The position numbers and the translations under genes were made by a program. From Coccinella septempunctata (lineage: Eukaryota > Arthropoda > Insecta > Coleoptera > Coccinellidae): DNA of 64,000 nucleotides. Position 1 is the first letter of the stretch. Each line of letters starts with the position of its first letter. Where the stretch lies: NCBI RefSeq assembly GCF_907165205.1, contig NC_058189.1, positions 67,206,315 to 67,270,314 of the forward strand, given 5' to 3'. Shown here in pieces: positions 54,801-64,000 of this stretch. Below the pieces are notes generated by a model that did not search any database, was not told where the DNA came from, and saw only the letters and a program-made list of their open reading frames with translations.

Positions 54801-57800
54801 CCAAACCAGATCGCGCGGTTTTTTCGTTCGAAAACGAAAAATAGGCGCCCATCTATATGCAGCTATTCGATGTGAATTAATCGGAATCTGTATTCCACTT
54901 ACCAAAATCGATACTCCCTAATTAGGTGCAATAAATATATTAATCCGACCTGTCCAGACACAGAGGAGTAACGCAAAACATCCATTTCTGTCACCGGCCA
55001 CGGCAAAAAAGCACGAGGGACACAGAAAGCCGATCATCCAATTAGTAGAAATTGATTTTCTTTGTTCGCCAAAATTCCACCAATTTTGGCGAAGGTCTAA
55101 CCGTCCGCATTTCACGGTAATCGATGATTGGGAGATTCCAGCCCCCTTCCCTCCAGATTACTCCGAAAAAACGGACGTATCAGCATAAAAATTTGTCAGA
55201 AATTTTAACGAGGCGGTTTCTGCGATTCACGATCTGGGAATCAGAAAAGATGACAGTTGGACTGTCCAATGCTTACCCGAACGTCGAGAAGAGTAACCCA
55301 ATGAACCCTTTAACATTACCACCTACATAAATTTCAGGTGCAGATAGTCATCACCACCATCGGAAAAAAATTTCAAGACTCTGATGCCTATTTCTCTTTC
55401 ACCTCGTGTCGCTGAGTTCAGGCCATCAATAATCGTTTGAGAACAAGTCCTCCTGGTTATGACACATAAAGATAAGGTATTTTAATAGTGACAAACGTTA
55501 TCGTTGAATCAATCAACAGCTCGCCCTTTTGTCCTGTCTTCGGCCAACGCATAAAACTAGAAGCTGAATGTTATTGAAGGTATGGCCACTGGTCACAACG
55601 TGGTAACACGAAGTGTGCGTGGATATCACAGAGATGGATCCACGTTGAAGTTCCTTCAAGATACAAATAGGGAGGTATTCTCGAAACTAAGTTCTATTGA
55701 TTCATCGTCAGTGAAAAAGAAGCTACAAAATCTAAAGCCCGTTTGCAACAGCCGAGAATTCTCTAGAAAATTTACTCGAGATTTCATGCGCCGTGAATTA
55801 TGTACCGTTACATACGCACTTTCGGTAGAATTCTCTGTTCAGTTGCGTACTAAATAGTCTCCGCCCTTTTCTTGCGAGAATTTTGTAGAGAATTCTCCAG
55901 AGAATTCTCGGCTGTTGCAAACGGGCTTAACAGTAGATTCTTCTGGTTGAAGCCTACTTATCAGAAGTAGATGCTTTAGAACTCTGTTAGATGGCTCTAC
56001 TTTAAATTTATTTCATCGTAAATAGGATAGTATGCCATTAACAATGGAAAACGATGTCATCCAAATGGTCGCCACGGCTACGCTTGCAGCACCCTGTCTT
56101 TTTCATGAAATTTTCCATGACCAATTCGAACAATTGTGACTGTCTGTCCCCAAGAACTTCACGAATTCCATTTTTAAGGTCTTGAATCGATTGTGGAGCA
56201 TTGGCATAGACCTTATCTTTCACGTATCCCCAAAGAAAAAAGTCTAAAGGTGTTAAAATACAAGATATCGGTGGCCAATTGTGATCACTGAGAAAAAACA
56301 CGGTCAGGAAACTTTTCTTGCAAAATTGCGATGGTTTCGTTGCTTGTGGGGCACGTAGAGCCGTGTTGTAGAAAATTAACGTCGTCAACATCAGTATTTT
56401 CCAATTCCGGCCATAAAAAATCATAAATCATAGCTCGGTAGCGCTATCCATTCACCGTAACAGTTGCGCCAGCCTCATTTTCGAATAACTAAGGTCCAAT
56501 CACACCGTCAACGCAAAATTAGCACCAAGCAGTGATATGATGAGGTTAGAGAGGCTCTTTAACAATCATTCTTGGATTTTCCGAGTCCCAAATTCGGCAA
56601 TTCTGCTTATTAACGTAGCCTCCGAGGTGAAAAGGGGCTTCATCACTAAAGATGATTTTTCGATGAAAACCAAGATCATTTTGATGCATTTCGAGGACCA
56701 AATCAGCGAACATGCGACGTTGCTGATGATCAACCGGCTCAAGTTCTTGTGTTAACTGAACTTTAAAAGCCTTAAGACCTGAGTCTTTATGCAAAATACT
56801 GTGTGATGTTGTTTATGGATTGCCAAATTCCAAAGATCGACGATGAATCGACAAACTGGAGTTTTCGTCAAAACTACGAGCTACAGCAACAATATTTTCA
56901 GTTGTTCTTGAGCTACTTCGATTCTTCACATCACTAACTTGCCCCAACAGCTCAAATTTTTCTATCAGTTTCACTATTGCCGGCCGAGCAGGTGCTTTAC
57001 GACGACCCAAAAGTGCTTCAGTTTTGCGAACCGTGACTGCAAAATTTTCACAATTTTTGTAGTGAATTTTAACAATTTCAGTGCGTTGTTAAAGCGTGTA
57101 TCGTTCCATTTTTAGTAATGGCGTAGTTTTTACTTGTCAAATGTCAAAAAAAGACAGCTTCGAAAGTGACAGCTGCCCAAATAGCGGGGGCAATTCAAAA
57201 TGAAACGTCTAAGTTCGAGTAAATCCTGAATTTCCATCTTAGGCTTCCCAACAACTAATAAATGCGATATACATTTGCAATTTGATAACATTTTTCTTGG
57301 CATAGATAAACCAACAACCGCCAATACGGCCCTGGGAGCTGAGGACATCCAAGTCCATTCTTCTAATGGCATACTGTCTCCGTATGAATTGTCAGTTGTG
57401 GGACGCTAGATTTCAAACAGTGATAAACTTTTTCCATTCTCAGGAAATGGCGTATGTCTCTTGATAAATTCATGAATCATATCTCTCCTCTTCATGTGTA
57501 GAACCTCTTCTTAATCCCGGCAAAAAATTTAATTCTCGGAAGGAAAACTGATAAATAATATGGACTGATGCGTATCCTGTTAGGAATGTCCACTAAGGAC
57601 GTTCGAAAATGTTTCTGCGGAAAGCAGACCCACTTTTTCTAGCGTTATTGATTTCTGTTAGTCATTGGAAGAGATCCATCAATTAGCTGAACAAACGGGT
57701 GAGTTCATATGGCTATCTAGGAGAGATGCACAAGTAGCAGGTCGTTACATGAAAGGGCATCTTGAAAGATGATGAATTCCGAAGAGTTCTGTGAATGGTC

Positions 57801-59636
57801 TGAGATAGTTTTAGGATGGCTTCGATTCTAATCTGATAAATACTACTGAAAAAAAGAATTGGAGCTTTTGGACACTCCGTAGACGTTGGTTAAAATTGTT
57901 ACAAGTTTCATGATTCAGTAGTCAACGGGGGCATTATCATAGTTTACGATACACTGAAGATGAAGACCATGATACCGAAGCCACAGTTATGAACATTATG
58001 AGGATGTATTGATATCTAGTTAGCCTAGACCAGTTCCATGCATAAAAAAAGTATTTCGTTAACCATAGCAACGAACAATAACTCATTATAAGTGTCAGTG
58101 TGAAGTTTGAGGTCAGAAAAGTAAACCAGAGTTACGCAATAAATTAAAAGAATGAAGATGTCCACCGAAATTGTGAAAATCGAAAAATTGGAGTATCGAG
58201 CCATCATCAAGAACCTGTATTTAAAAGGGTTAAGAAGTAAGCAGATTTACGAAGATATGCTTAGTGATCAATGTCCTTCGTATGCGACCGTAAAAAATTG
58301 GACTGCAAGCTTCAATAGAGGTGAATTTTCCATTGAAGATGGTGACCGATCGAGAAGGCCAGTTTCTGTGTCAGTCCCCGAAAATATCGATGCAGTTCAT
58401 GACATGATTTTATCAGACCGTCGAATTGGGCTAAAACGGAGATCTGAAGCACTGAATAGTTCATACGAAAGCGTTCATCATATAGTTCACGTCAATTTGG
58501 ATATGAGAAAAATTGTTGCAAAATGGATGCCCAAATGTTTGAATGTTGACGAAAAGCGTGCAAGGGTAGAAGCATCGCGTTCGATCTGTGCTCGATTTGA
58601 AAACGAAACCGAATTGTTACTATGGATGAGACTTGGGTACATTTCTACGATCCAGAAACAAAGCAACAATCGATGGAATGGCGACACTCTAGTTCTCCAA
58701 AACCTAAGAAGTTTCGTGTACAAAAATCTGCTGGACAAGTTCTTGCTTCAGTTTTTTGGGATTTTCATGGAGTAATCATAATTGATTTTTTGGATAAAGG
58801 TAGAACAACAATAGGAGATTACTATTGGACATTACTGACCACTCTACGGCAAACAATCAAAGAGAAAAGACGCGGAAAGCTATCCAAAAATATTTTTTTT
58901 TTGCAGAATCCCCCCTGCACACAAATCTCATGTTGCCATGCAAAAAATTCGTGATTTAGGGTTTGAATTACTAGAGCACCCCCCTTATTCACTAGATTTG
59001 GCTCCATCCGACTATCACCTCTTTCCTCAACTGAAAAAATGTTTAAAAGGTCGTAAATTTTCTTCCAACGAGGAGGTAATAAAAGCTGTGGAGGTCTGGT
59101 TTGCAGAGCAAGATGAAACATTTTTTTTAAAGGTCTAGAGACGTTCCAGGTTCGCTGTAATAAATGTATCCAATTGAGGGGAGAATATGTTGTTTGGTTC
59201 TATAGTAGGCTAAGAATTTTTCAATATATTCCTTCTGTCCCTTTAGACTCAACAAGTATCTACTCGCAACACCAAGTATTCAATTCAAGTTAATGTAACC
59301 TTATCGGACTAGAAGATGAAACTATCTTAAATTCTCTCACCTGTAGTAATCCTCTTTACAATATATATTTCCATCTCTCGCGAAACAAGTAAGTTCTGAA
59401 TCTAATGGTAACTTGCACTCGCAGCACTTCAAACAACCTGCGTGCCACTGCCTGTCCACCGCCAAGAGGTAAAACCTATCGTGAATCCTGCCCCTGCATC
59501 CCGCACAACTCACGTCTGGACCAAGGCCGCCTAGGCTCGAACAGGGGGATGGTATCACCCTCTCCAGGGATTCACGTTCCTTCAGCATCTTCTCGCAGGA
59601 GATCGCAACATTGGCGAAGACGAATCTGGGTGCTGA
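36227..59636 (-). CDS. ap: LIM-homeodomain transcription factor, apterous/Lhx2-9 class (5' end incomplete)
   Basis: Apterous is a nuclear LIM-homeodomain factor that works with Chip/LDB through its LIM domains. Exons: 59341-59636 (LIM1), 49803-49976 (LIM2), 49356-49558 (end of LIM2 and linker), 36654-36892 and 36227-36436 (homeodomain and tail). All phases agree (2, 2, 1, 0), giving 373 residues plus stop. The upstream N-terminus is unresolved: the first exon may begin at the acceptor near 59637, with earlier exons not found or outside the window. LIM1 and LIM2 resemble Lhx2/9 more than Drosophila Ap, so this may be the apterous-B type known from beetles; that assignment is inference. Introns of 9.4 and 12.5 kb carry most of the transposons in this half of the window. 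Confidence 0.93.
37660..37990. promoter_or_regulatory. Candidate conserved non-coding element in apterous intron
   Basis: This is a complex-sequence, GC-balanced island in AT-rich intron DNA, with CACCTG E-boxes and no frame or repeat signature. Placement inside a developmental regulator makes an enhancer plausible, but nothing in one sequence proves it. Confidence 0.3.
38997..39682 (+). repeat. Family A element in apterous intron
   Basis: The left end TACAGGGTGAGTCTTTGACT is intact and the right end is degraded (GACTCAATCTGTA). The internal sequence follows the family consensus with small deletions. Confidence 0.8.
39683..43339. other. Apterous intron, nothing firmly recognised
   Basis: About 3.6 kb of intron. 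The frames at 40279-40581 look like chance or decayed transposon. A GC-balanced patch at 40660-40990 could be regulatory. Repeated GGTTTAAAC-type motifs occur around 42750-42930. Confidence 0.35.
43340..43745. promoter_or_regulatory. GC-rich island in apterous intron
   Basis: About 400 bp with high GC and CpG and repeated GATCG/CGATC-type words lies in an AT-rich intron, with no supported coding frame. It is a candidate enhancer; a decayed insertion is the alternative. Confidence 0.35.
44138..44492 (-). repeat. Family A element, partial
   Basis: The reverse-oriented inner and right part of family A runs from the TTTTATTTTATAAAACGTTC region to CTACTGTTGAAATATTTGTA, missing the outer terminus. 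Confidence 0.75.
45000..45393 (+). mobile_element. piggyBac-like element, internally deleted, with TTAA duplication
   Basis: TTAA at 45000-45003 is followed by CCCTTTCAGTCCAAGTGG. GGGCCTGAAAGGG is followed by TTAA at 45390-45393. Together they give about 13-bp imperfect TIRs with the piggyBac-specific target duplication. Inside, a plus-strand frame retains CNSSAKWRCTACKVGLCL, the Cys-rich C-terminal finger of piggyBac transposases. The catalytic core is gone. Confidence 0.78.
45394..46482. other. Apterous intron, nothing recognised
   Basis: AT-rich sequence with a family-like CACCCTGTATAA end near 45470, too short to assign. No coding or structural signal is supported. Confidence 0.4.
46483..47080. 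mobile_element. Fold-back element with long inverted arms
   Basis: The left arm (about 46483-46660, starting AGCTGTAGCAGCCA) and right arm (about 46900-47080, ending TGGCTGCTACAGCT) are inverted copies sharing TTCCGATTTTCCATCGACCA and the ACAGTTTAGTTTTTATGATT segment, with small indels. The centre is about 240 bp and has no frame. Confidence 0.75.
47308..47634 (+). repeat. Family A element, partial right half
   Basis: It begins in the family interior (TTTAATGAATATTTGAACGT) and ends at the intact terminus GAGTCAAAGACTCACCCTGT. Confidence 0.75.
47865..48752 (+). mobile_element. mariner element, internal-deletion derivative
   Basis: TA at 47865 and 48751 bounds TIRs CGAGGATATATTGA/TCAATATATCCTCG. 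The frame from 48024 gives the N-terminal HTH part of a mariner transposase (YLKGLRGKQIYEDML, TVKNWTASFKRGGISIEDDD), then, after a frameshift, TMDETWVHFYDPETKQQS with the first catalytic Asp. The sequence then jumps to VIKAVEVW near the C-terminus. About 400 bp carrying the other catalytic residues is missing compared with the copy at 57997. Confidence 0.9.
48784..49038. repeat. Perfect 104-bp inverted repeat (hairpin)
   Basis: The arms 48784-48887 and 48935-49038 are exact reverse complements over all 104 positions as read here, separated by a 47-nt spacer containing GACCGGTTTCGAGATCA. The hairpin lies 32 bp beyond the mariner end and about 320 bp inside the apterous intron from the 49356 donor. 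There is no coding frame. Confidence 0.92.
49356..49976 (-). other. ap: apterous LIM2 and linker exons
   Basis: LIM2 spans exons 49803-49976 and 49356-49558: KCGRCQTGIAANELVMRARD, YHLHCFSCASC, GDHFGMRDGLIYCRPHYSLL. The linker carries QKGRPRKRK, the basic AT-hook-like motif also present in Lhx2, Lhx9 and Drosophila Ap at the same place. Confidence 0.9.
50408..50469. repeat. Short hairpin, 14-bp arms
   Basis: GTGCGGGAAACTTG (50408-50421) pairs with CAAGTTTCCCGCAC (50456-50469). An ACC/GGT pairing extends the stem past a bulge. Stem and loop size are in the range of small hairpin RNAs, but nothing else supports an RNA gene. Confidence 0.5.
50936..51998 (+). mobile_element. Family C Tc1-like element with long TIRs
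   Basis: Inverted arms of about 200 bp start TACACTCCTGGACAAAAGAA and end TGTGAACAGGAGTGTA, bounded by TA. At 51385-51590 broken plus-strand frames keep a Tc1 transposase C-terminus (DWPPRRPDLNLIEHMWDMYG, then IRNRQPEQLF in another frame), including the final catalytic Asp region. It is inactive. The 555-bp element at 17341 is a further-deleted relative. Confidence 0.85.
51999..53580. other. Apterous intron, nothing recognised
   Basis: AT-rich intronic sequence. Short frames on both strands lack domain or splice support. Confidence 0.4.
53590..53908 (+). CDS. Coding-like spliced fragment on the plus strand, possibly transposon-derived
   Basis: A plus-strand frame (TIDRRIFALAKETGFQEVLF, then FKELYPDILESTVRRSVANI) ends at AAT|GTAAGAG. 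After a short intron of about 50 nt ending TTATATTTCAG it continues LNISTIRKIVNEEDDKEF, then PSIGRPKKVMALENF, with a stop near 53908. The HTH-like layout followed by a GRPKK motif resembles the N-terminal DNA-binding part of some insect DDE transposases, but I cannot name the family. It lies inside an apterous intron on the opposite strand. Confidence 0.35.
54820..55120. promoter_or_regulatory. Candidate regulatory island with homeodomain-type sites
   Basis: This GC-balanced patch in the LIM1-LIM2 intron contains CTAATTAGG and CCAATTAG, typical homeodomain target cores, and a perfect 11-bp palindrome (TCGCCAAAATT at 55066-55076 with AATTTTGGCGA at 55082-55092). No frame is supported. An enhancer, possibly autoregulatory, is a reasonable but unproven reading. 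Confidence 0.3.
55734..55929. mobile_element. MITE of about 195 bp with 30-bp TIRs
   Basis: AAGCCCGTTTGCAACAGCCG plus GAGAATTCTCT at 55735-55764 is repeated inverted and identical at about 55899-55928. The flanks fit a TA or TAA duplication. The inner part also contains GAGAATT palindromes. Confidence 0.8.
56036..57109 (-). pseudogene. Degenerate Tc1/mariner-superfamily transposase
   Basis: From the minus-strand ATG at 57107-57109 the frame starts MERYTL and meets a stop where the family has Gln. It then continues through GRRKAPARPAIVKLIEKFEL, the linker DSGLKAFKVQLTQELEP, the first catalytic region FHRKIIFSDEAPFHLGGYVN, and the last, TPLDFFLWGYVKDKVYANAP. Several frameshifts and stops separate these blocks. 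It is the same broad family as the relic at 12400. The terminal repeats were not found. Confidence 0.85.
57997..59234 (+). pseudogene. mariner element, near full length, inactivated
   Basis: This is the longer relative of the element at 47865. From the ATG at 58152 it encodes the HTH part (EYRAIIKNLYLKGLRSKQIY) and SICARFENE. A frameshift precedes MDETWVHFYDPETKQQSMEW. A second shift and a damaged second catalytic motif (LQNPP before AHKSHVAMQKI) are followed by LDLAPSDYHLFPQLKKCLKG with the third catalytic Asp. The left end (GAGGATGTATTGATATC) is good. The right end near 59234 has drifted. Confidence 0.88.
59341..59636 (-). other. ap: apterous LIM1 exon
   Basis: LIM zinc-finger pattern CAGCRGRIHDRFYLLAVDRQ, then WHAGCLKCCECKLPL, then GNIYCKEDYYR, followed by the donor AG|GTGAGAG in phase 2. 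The preceding residues (KMLKERESLERVIPSPC) are not conserved enough to decide the true start. Confidence 0.9.
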
Positions 59637-59832
59637 CTGAAGAGTAGTCGTCGAAGGTGGTTGTTAAGTATGGACTAACTGAAAAAAAGTTTAGATTAGA
59701 GGCGTCGTAAGTTGAAATTACGGGATTGACCGATATTATGTGTTACGGTTTATGAGATTTGCGTACGTGAGAACAGAGTCGGTTCAGAATCTAGTTGCCA
59801 TTGGATGCTGTGGACACCTCGGAGTTTTTTAT

Positions 59833-59940
59833 ACAGGGTGAGTATTTGACTTGTATATATATTTCAACAGTGTTAAAAGAAACACTTTTTTTGCCATTTT
59901 TTCCGATTACGGTTGAAAAGATGCAGGCTTAGGAAAGGCC
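59833..59940 (+). repeat. Family A element, left-end fragment
   Basis: TACAGGGTGAGTATTTGACT through TTTTTTCCGATTACGG matches about 100 bp of the family A terminus. It lies just upstream of the LIM1 exon. Confidence 0.65.
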
Positions 59941-59983
59941 TTTTGTAATAGTTATTTATGTACCAAGAACGAAAAACTGTATA

Positions 59984-60960
59984 TTACAGTCCAGCCTGCA
60001 AATTGACAAGCATGCAAGACAATATACCAGGTTAGTCTTTGACTCGTACAAATATTTTAACAGTAGATTCTTGAGGTCAAAAGAAACACTTTTTCCCTTA
60101 CCATTTTTTTCTGAGTCGGCACTGATGATTTTTCATAATGAGCTGTGCCACCCTTGAAAAAACAAAATAACCTTCAGCTTAATCTGTGATACTACATATC
60201 TGTAGATCTTTTAAACAGAGTTGTATTACGCCAAAGTACCCAATTCTTCAAATATCATAGATACTCTTTAATTTTTGAATATCAAATCACTCGAATACGG
60301 CGCATTATACGAGAAAATATGAGGAATACTTTTATTTCACAAAACGTTTAAATATTCATTATATAGCGTCCAACATTGTTTCAAGACTTCGTTTCTTTGA
60401 ATTTTTGCTATTTTTATGGTACGTAATGGTCATAATGATAAAACTGGAAGACATGGGTGGAATCTTGTGTTCGATTAAGATTCATCAAATGAATGAAAAA
60501 CTATATTCCTAAATTCATTTTCATTCGATAAAACTGTTTTTGAAATAGACCTAAAAATATTTTTTTTATGGTTTTTCAAAAGCCTGTATCTTTCAAACCG
60601 AGCCGATTCGGAAAAAATGATAACGAAAAAAAGTGTTTCTTTTGACCTCAAAAATCAACCGTTAAAATATTTGTACGAGTCAAAGACTCACCCTGTATAC
60701 CGATCAAACATTTACATAAAAGACGCGAAAATACCATGGTTACCATTATTTATCCAATATTTTTCCACGAGGAAAGCCAAAAAGCGATAGGTACCACAGC
60801 TACTACAATTATTAAAATTTCTTCAAATTTCCGAATTTCATGTGAAGTATCAACTTGGCAACCAGGCATTTTTCCCAAAAGTGAACTTGAAATCTTGACA
60901 CAAACCGAAATTGTCCCTTCTGATGAGGCAGAAACTCATTCCAGAACGTAAATTGCCTCA
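59984..60960. repeat. Tandem duplication, unit 1 (with a full family A copy)
   Basis: It begins TACAGTCCAGCCTGCAAATT, contains the family A copy 60025-60699 in reverse orientation, then unique sequence ending GATGAGGCAGAA and ACGTAAATTGCCTCAA. The same succession recurs in unit 2 at about 61018-61760. Confidence 0.8.
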
Positions 60961-61017
60961 ATTTCATTGGGCAATTTCGATTTGTTTTGCTTAATTCCCA
61001 AAATTCATTCTGTCTAG

Positions 61018-61760
61018 TACAGTCAAGCCTGGAAATTGGCAAGCAGGCAAGACACTATACAGCTGTGCCACCCGTGGAAAAACAAAATAATTTTCAGATT
61101 ACCTAGCAAAATATGTGACACTACAAATCTATGTATCATCAAATTACGTCAAACGTTAAAATAATCAACGTTCCACTCTGTTTCAATAGTTGGGTTATTT
61201 GAATTTTTGGTATTTTTATAGTACGTAATGGTCATAATGAGAAAACTTGAAGACGTGGGGGATATCTTGTTTTCGGAAAAGATTCAGCAAATAAATGAAA
61301 AACTATATTCCAAAATTCATTTCATTCGATAAAACCGTTTGTGAGATAGAACTGAAAACAAATTTCTTTAATGGTTTTTCAACAGCCTGTATATTTCAAA
61401 CCGAGCCGATTCGGAAAAAATGGTACAAGAAAATATTGTTTCTTTTGGTCTCTAGAATCTTCTGTTAAAATATTTGAGACAAAGACTCACCCTGTATACC
61501 GATCAAACATTTACATTAAAGACGCGAAAATACCATTGTTTATTATTGATACAATATTTTTTCCACGAGGAAAGCCAAAAAGCGATAGGTACCTACGAAT
61601 AGCTAGTACAATTATTACAATTTCTTCAAATTTCCGAATTTCATGTGAAGTATCAACTTGGCAACCAGGCATTTTTCCCAAAAGTAAACTAGAAATCTTG
61701 ACACAAACCGAAATTGTCCCTCCTGATGAGGCAGAACGTAAATTGCTTCAAATTCGAAAG
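61018..61760. repeat. Tandem duplication, unit 2 (with a truncated family A copy)
   Basis: It starts TACAGTCAAGCCTGGAAATT and matches unit 1 through CCGATCAAACATTTACAT, CACGAGGAAAGCCAAAAAGC and GAGGCAGAACGTAAATTGC. Its family A copy (61062-61498) lacks the first 100 bp or so. Divergence between the units is moderate, so the event is not recent. Confidence 0.8.
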
Positions 61761-61779
61761 CGATAATTTTCTATGGTTC

Positions 61780-62300
61780 GTCCCTGCAAACCTCAAGCGC
61801 CCAGATTCTGTGCCGATGACGTTAATTGGCCCTAATAACCGTCCGACGTCGGTAAATCGTGAGGCGATCACAGGCGCCCGTACTGGCCGATCGACGGCCA
61901 GACGACCAGGAAGAAAATTCAGACAGTCACTGCAGTTAAACGTCGCTGACGTTCCGGACAGAGACGTCTGGGTTCTGTGGTCCTCCATGGACCCACGTCT
62001 CCCCGAGGCACAGAGCAGCATCATGACTAGGCGCGAATGTGACGTGAGAAAAGCGGCGAAATTACGGGGTAAGAGGTTGCCGATTGGGGTCAGAAGTCTG
62101 AGAAATACTGACCGTACGTTTGTCCACCTTTCATCCGATCTACTTTGATAACGCCGGGACTGGGACGTAAGTATGGTCCTTTTGTGTTTTCGAGGGCCGA
62201 AAACGTTCTTGTTTTCGCGCGTCACGGACCGTCAGTGACTCGGCGTTTTGGGAGTACAAGAAACGTCGATCTGAGGAACGTAGGAGAGGTGGGTATAATT
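61780..62300. promoter_or_regulatory. GC- and CpG-rich island upstream of the apterous LIM1 exon
   Basis: About 500 bp of GC-rich, CpG-containing sequence has frames open on both strands but no recognisable domain. It lies about 2.2 kb upstream of the LIM1 exon on the transcribed side, so a promoter, 5' exon or UTR, or enhancer of apterous is possible. I cannot choose among these. Confidence 0.35.
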
Positions 62301-62832
62301 GAGGGGTGTTATGTTCTTGGACGTTGTCGTGGATGGGAAAATAATAGACAATTGCTACTCCATACTTGACATCTTCGTCTGTTCGTTGGTTGGTGATGGT
62401 GGGAAAATTATACGAGAGGTTGGCCGCCTGTACTGGGTGAACTGAGACCCTCAGAAATTTTGCGTCGCAGTTGGTCATTATCATTGGAGATTCTTCATAA
62501 TACACTGACTAACAATTAAAAAATTACACTCAGGAAAAGTTGGAATATTTTTGGTGCAGGTTCTTACATGTACCTCAAGTTAAGTGCAGTGTCGATCTCA
62601 CACAGCCTTATGATATATGTTATGTTATATGATGGGTATTTTCAGGGGATAAATGGAAAATGTGAATCGTTGAGAAAAAATTATTTGCATTTCAATTACA
62701 GTAGTTTATGCACCGAAAAATATAATTTTGAGATCAAAAAACTTAATTGAACACCGTAAAAGAATTAATTGTTCGATATTTGTTGACCAGCTAATGGTAT
62801 TAAATATCTTTTACTATAAAAATCACTCAATG

Positions 62833-63541
62833 TATATAAGCCTTTGACTCGTGCAAATATTTTAGCAGTAGATTGTTGAGGTAATAAGGAATACCTTTTT
62901 CCCATTCAATTTTTTCCGATTCAGCTCTAATAAATAATTAATAAAATAATGAATAATAAAAAGATATAGCCATTAAGGTTTCATAATGAATTGTGCCAAC
63001 CTTAAAAAAACAAAATTACCTTCAGAGTTAGTAGCTAAATCTGCGACACTACACATCTGAGGATCTTTTAAACAGAGTTGTATTCAGCCAAAGTACCCAA
63101 TTTTTTAAATTTACTTTTAAATTTTTGAACATCAAATTAACCGAAAACGGCGCATTATACGAGAAAATATGAAGAATACTTTTATTTCACAAAACGTTCA
63201 AATATTCATTAGAGAGCGCCCAACTTAGTTTCAAGAGTTGTTTTCTTTGAATTTTTAGTATTTTATGGTACGTAATGGTCATAATGAGAAAACTGGAAGA
63301 CGTGGGTGATATCTTGCGTTCGAAAAAGATTCATCAAATAAATGAAAAACTCCGACAGTCATTTCATTCGACAAAACCGTTTGTGAGATAGAACTGAAAA
63401 TGATTTTTTTATGGTTTTTCAGCAGCCTGTATCTTTTAAACCAAGTCGATTCGGAAAAAATTGTAAAGGAAATAAATGTTTGTCTTAACCTCAACAATCT
63501 ACTGTTGAAATATTTTACGAGTCAAAGACTGACCCTGTATA
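62833..63541 (-). repeat. Family A element, near complete
   Basis: It runs from TATATAAGCCTTTGACTCGT to GAGTCAAAGACTGACCCTGT in the reverse internal orientation, with a short AT insertion near 62930. From 63542 to the window end I recognise nothing. Confidence 0.75.
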
Positions 63542-64000
63542 TTTCTTCAAATCAGTCTCTCAATTCAAAAATATGCCAAATTTTATTATAATAGGTGTAG
63601 ATTATAAAAGACCAAATGTTAATTTATCCCAATGTTCATTAATGAAAAAATCCAACCCGCTTTTTAAATGAACTTCCTTCACTTTGATCGAAACCGGGAT
63701 TTATAGTAGCAGCCTTATCAAAACATGTACTTAGTTAATTTTCCGATCAAGCCACGTGTAACACCACCGCCAAATCAAAATAACAATCGACAGACACTCG
63801 CATGTCACAGCTTGGCCAGTGTTCCTCCCAGATTTCTTTACAGATATTGCTCGAACTTGCACGCCACATTCTTCACATTTGACAAGGAAAACGTCCAAAA
63901 TGACCCATAAAAGTACGATTAGATATTCATAGACGTATTACACATGTTTCTGGCTATATGAAGCGTCATAATTACCAGCTATTTTCCCAAACTTGAGTCG

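Noticed and set aside
61689..62225. Minus-strand frame of 178 codons and its plus-strand counterpart as an apterous 5' exon
   Set aside because: No conserved apterous N-terminal sequence and no convincing donor. The openness is explained by GC content.

Overview
The window is AT-rich, intron-rich, transposon-laden eukaryotic DNA. A LIM-homeobox gene of the apterous/Lhx2-9 class and an otoferlin-type ferlin, both with short introns and typical GT-AG junctions, point to an insect. A beetle is my best guess, on gene style and repeat load only. Everything identified as a host protein gene is on the minus strand, so transcription runs from high to low coordinates. The only RNA gene seen is a tRNA-Arg(TCT), also on minus.

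Layout. 59.6-36.2 kb: apterous-type gene in five recognisable coding exons (LIM1, LIM2, AT-hook-like linker, homeodomain in two exons). Its two large introns (about 9.4 and 12.5 kb) carry mariner, Tc1-like and piggyBac-like relics, fold-back elements and a perfect 104-bp inverted repeat. 35.8-21.7 kb: a 28-exon type II (otoferlin-like, no DysF) ferlin. I could trace it exon by exon with every splice phase agreeing, giving about 1,774 residues ending in a C-terminal membrane anchor. It starts about 50 bp below the apterous poly(A) signal and shows no C2A domain. It has an unusual cysteine-rich exon before C2E and an apparent one-base frameshift in the C2C exon. Its largest intron is mostly a minisatellite with higher-order structure. 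16.9-2.1 kb: four isolated minus-strand coding-like exons of a gene or genes I do not recognise.

Between and inside the genes lies a dense repeat landscape. A long-inverted-repeat family (family A, at least 11 copies or fragments) recurs from 1 to 63.5 kb. A second short TIR family (B), a long-TIR Tc1 family (C), a three-copy dispersed repeat (R), a truncated non-LTR retrotransposon and several degenerate mariner/Tc1 transposases fill much of the rest. A segment at 59.98-61.76 kb is a tandem duplication that includes a family A element. Local GC-rich islands (5.46-5.8, 43.3-43.75 and 61.78-62.3 kb) have no convincing coding content and may be regulatory.

How the parts relate. Apterous is a nuclear transcription factor for dorsal/appendage and neuronal identity. 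The ferlin is a membrane-anchored, C2-rich vesicle-fusion protein. Sharing a strand and being nearly contiguous does not imply shared function, but the 50-bp gap means the termination of one and the start of the other must be resolved together.
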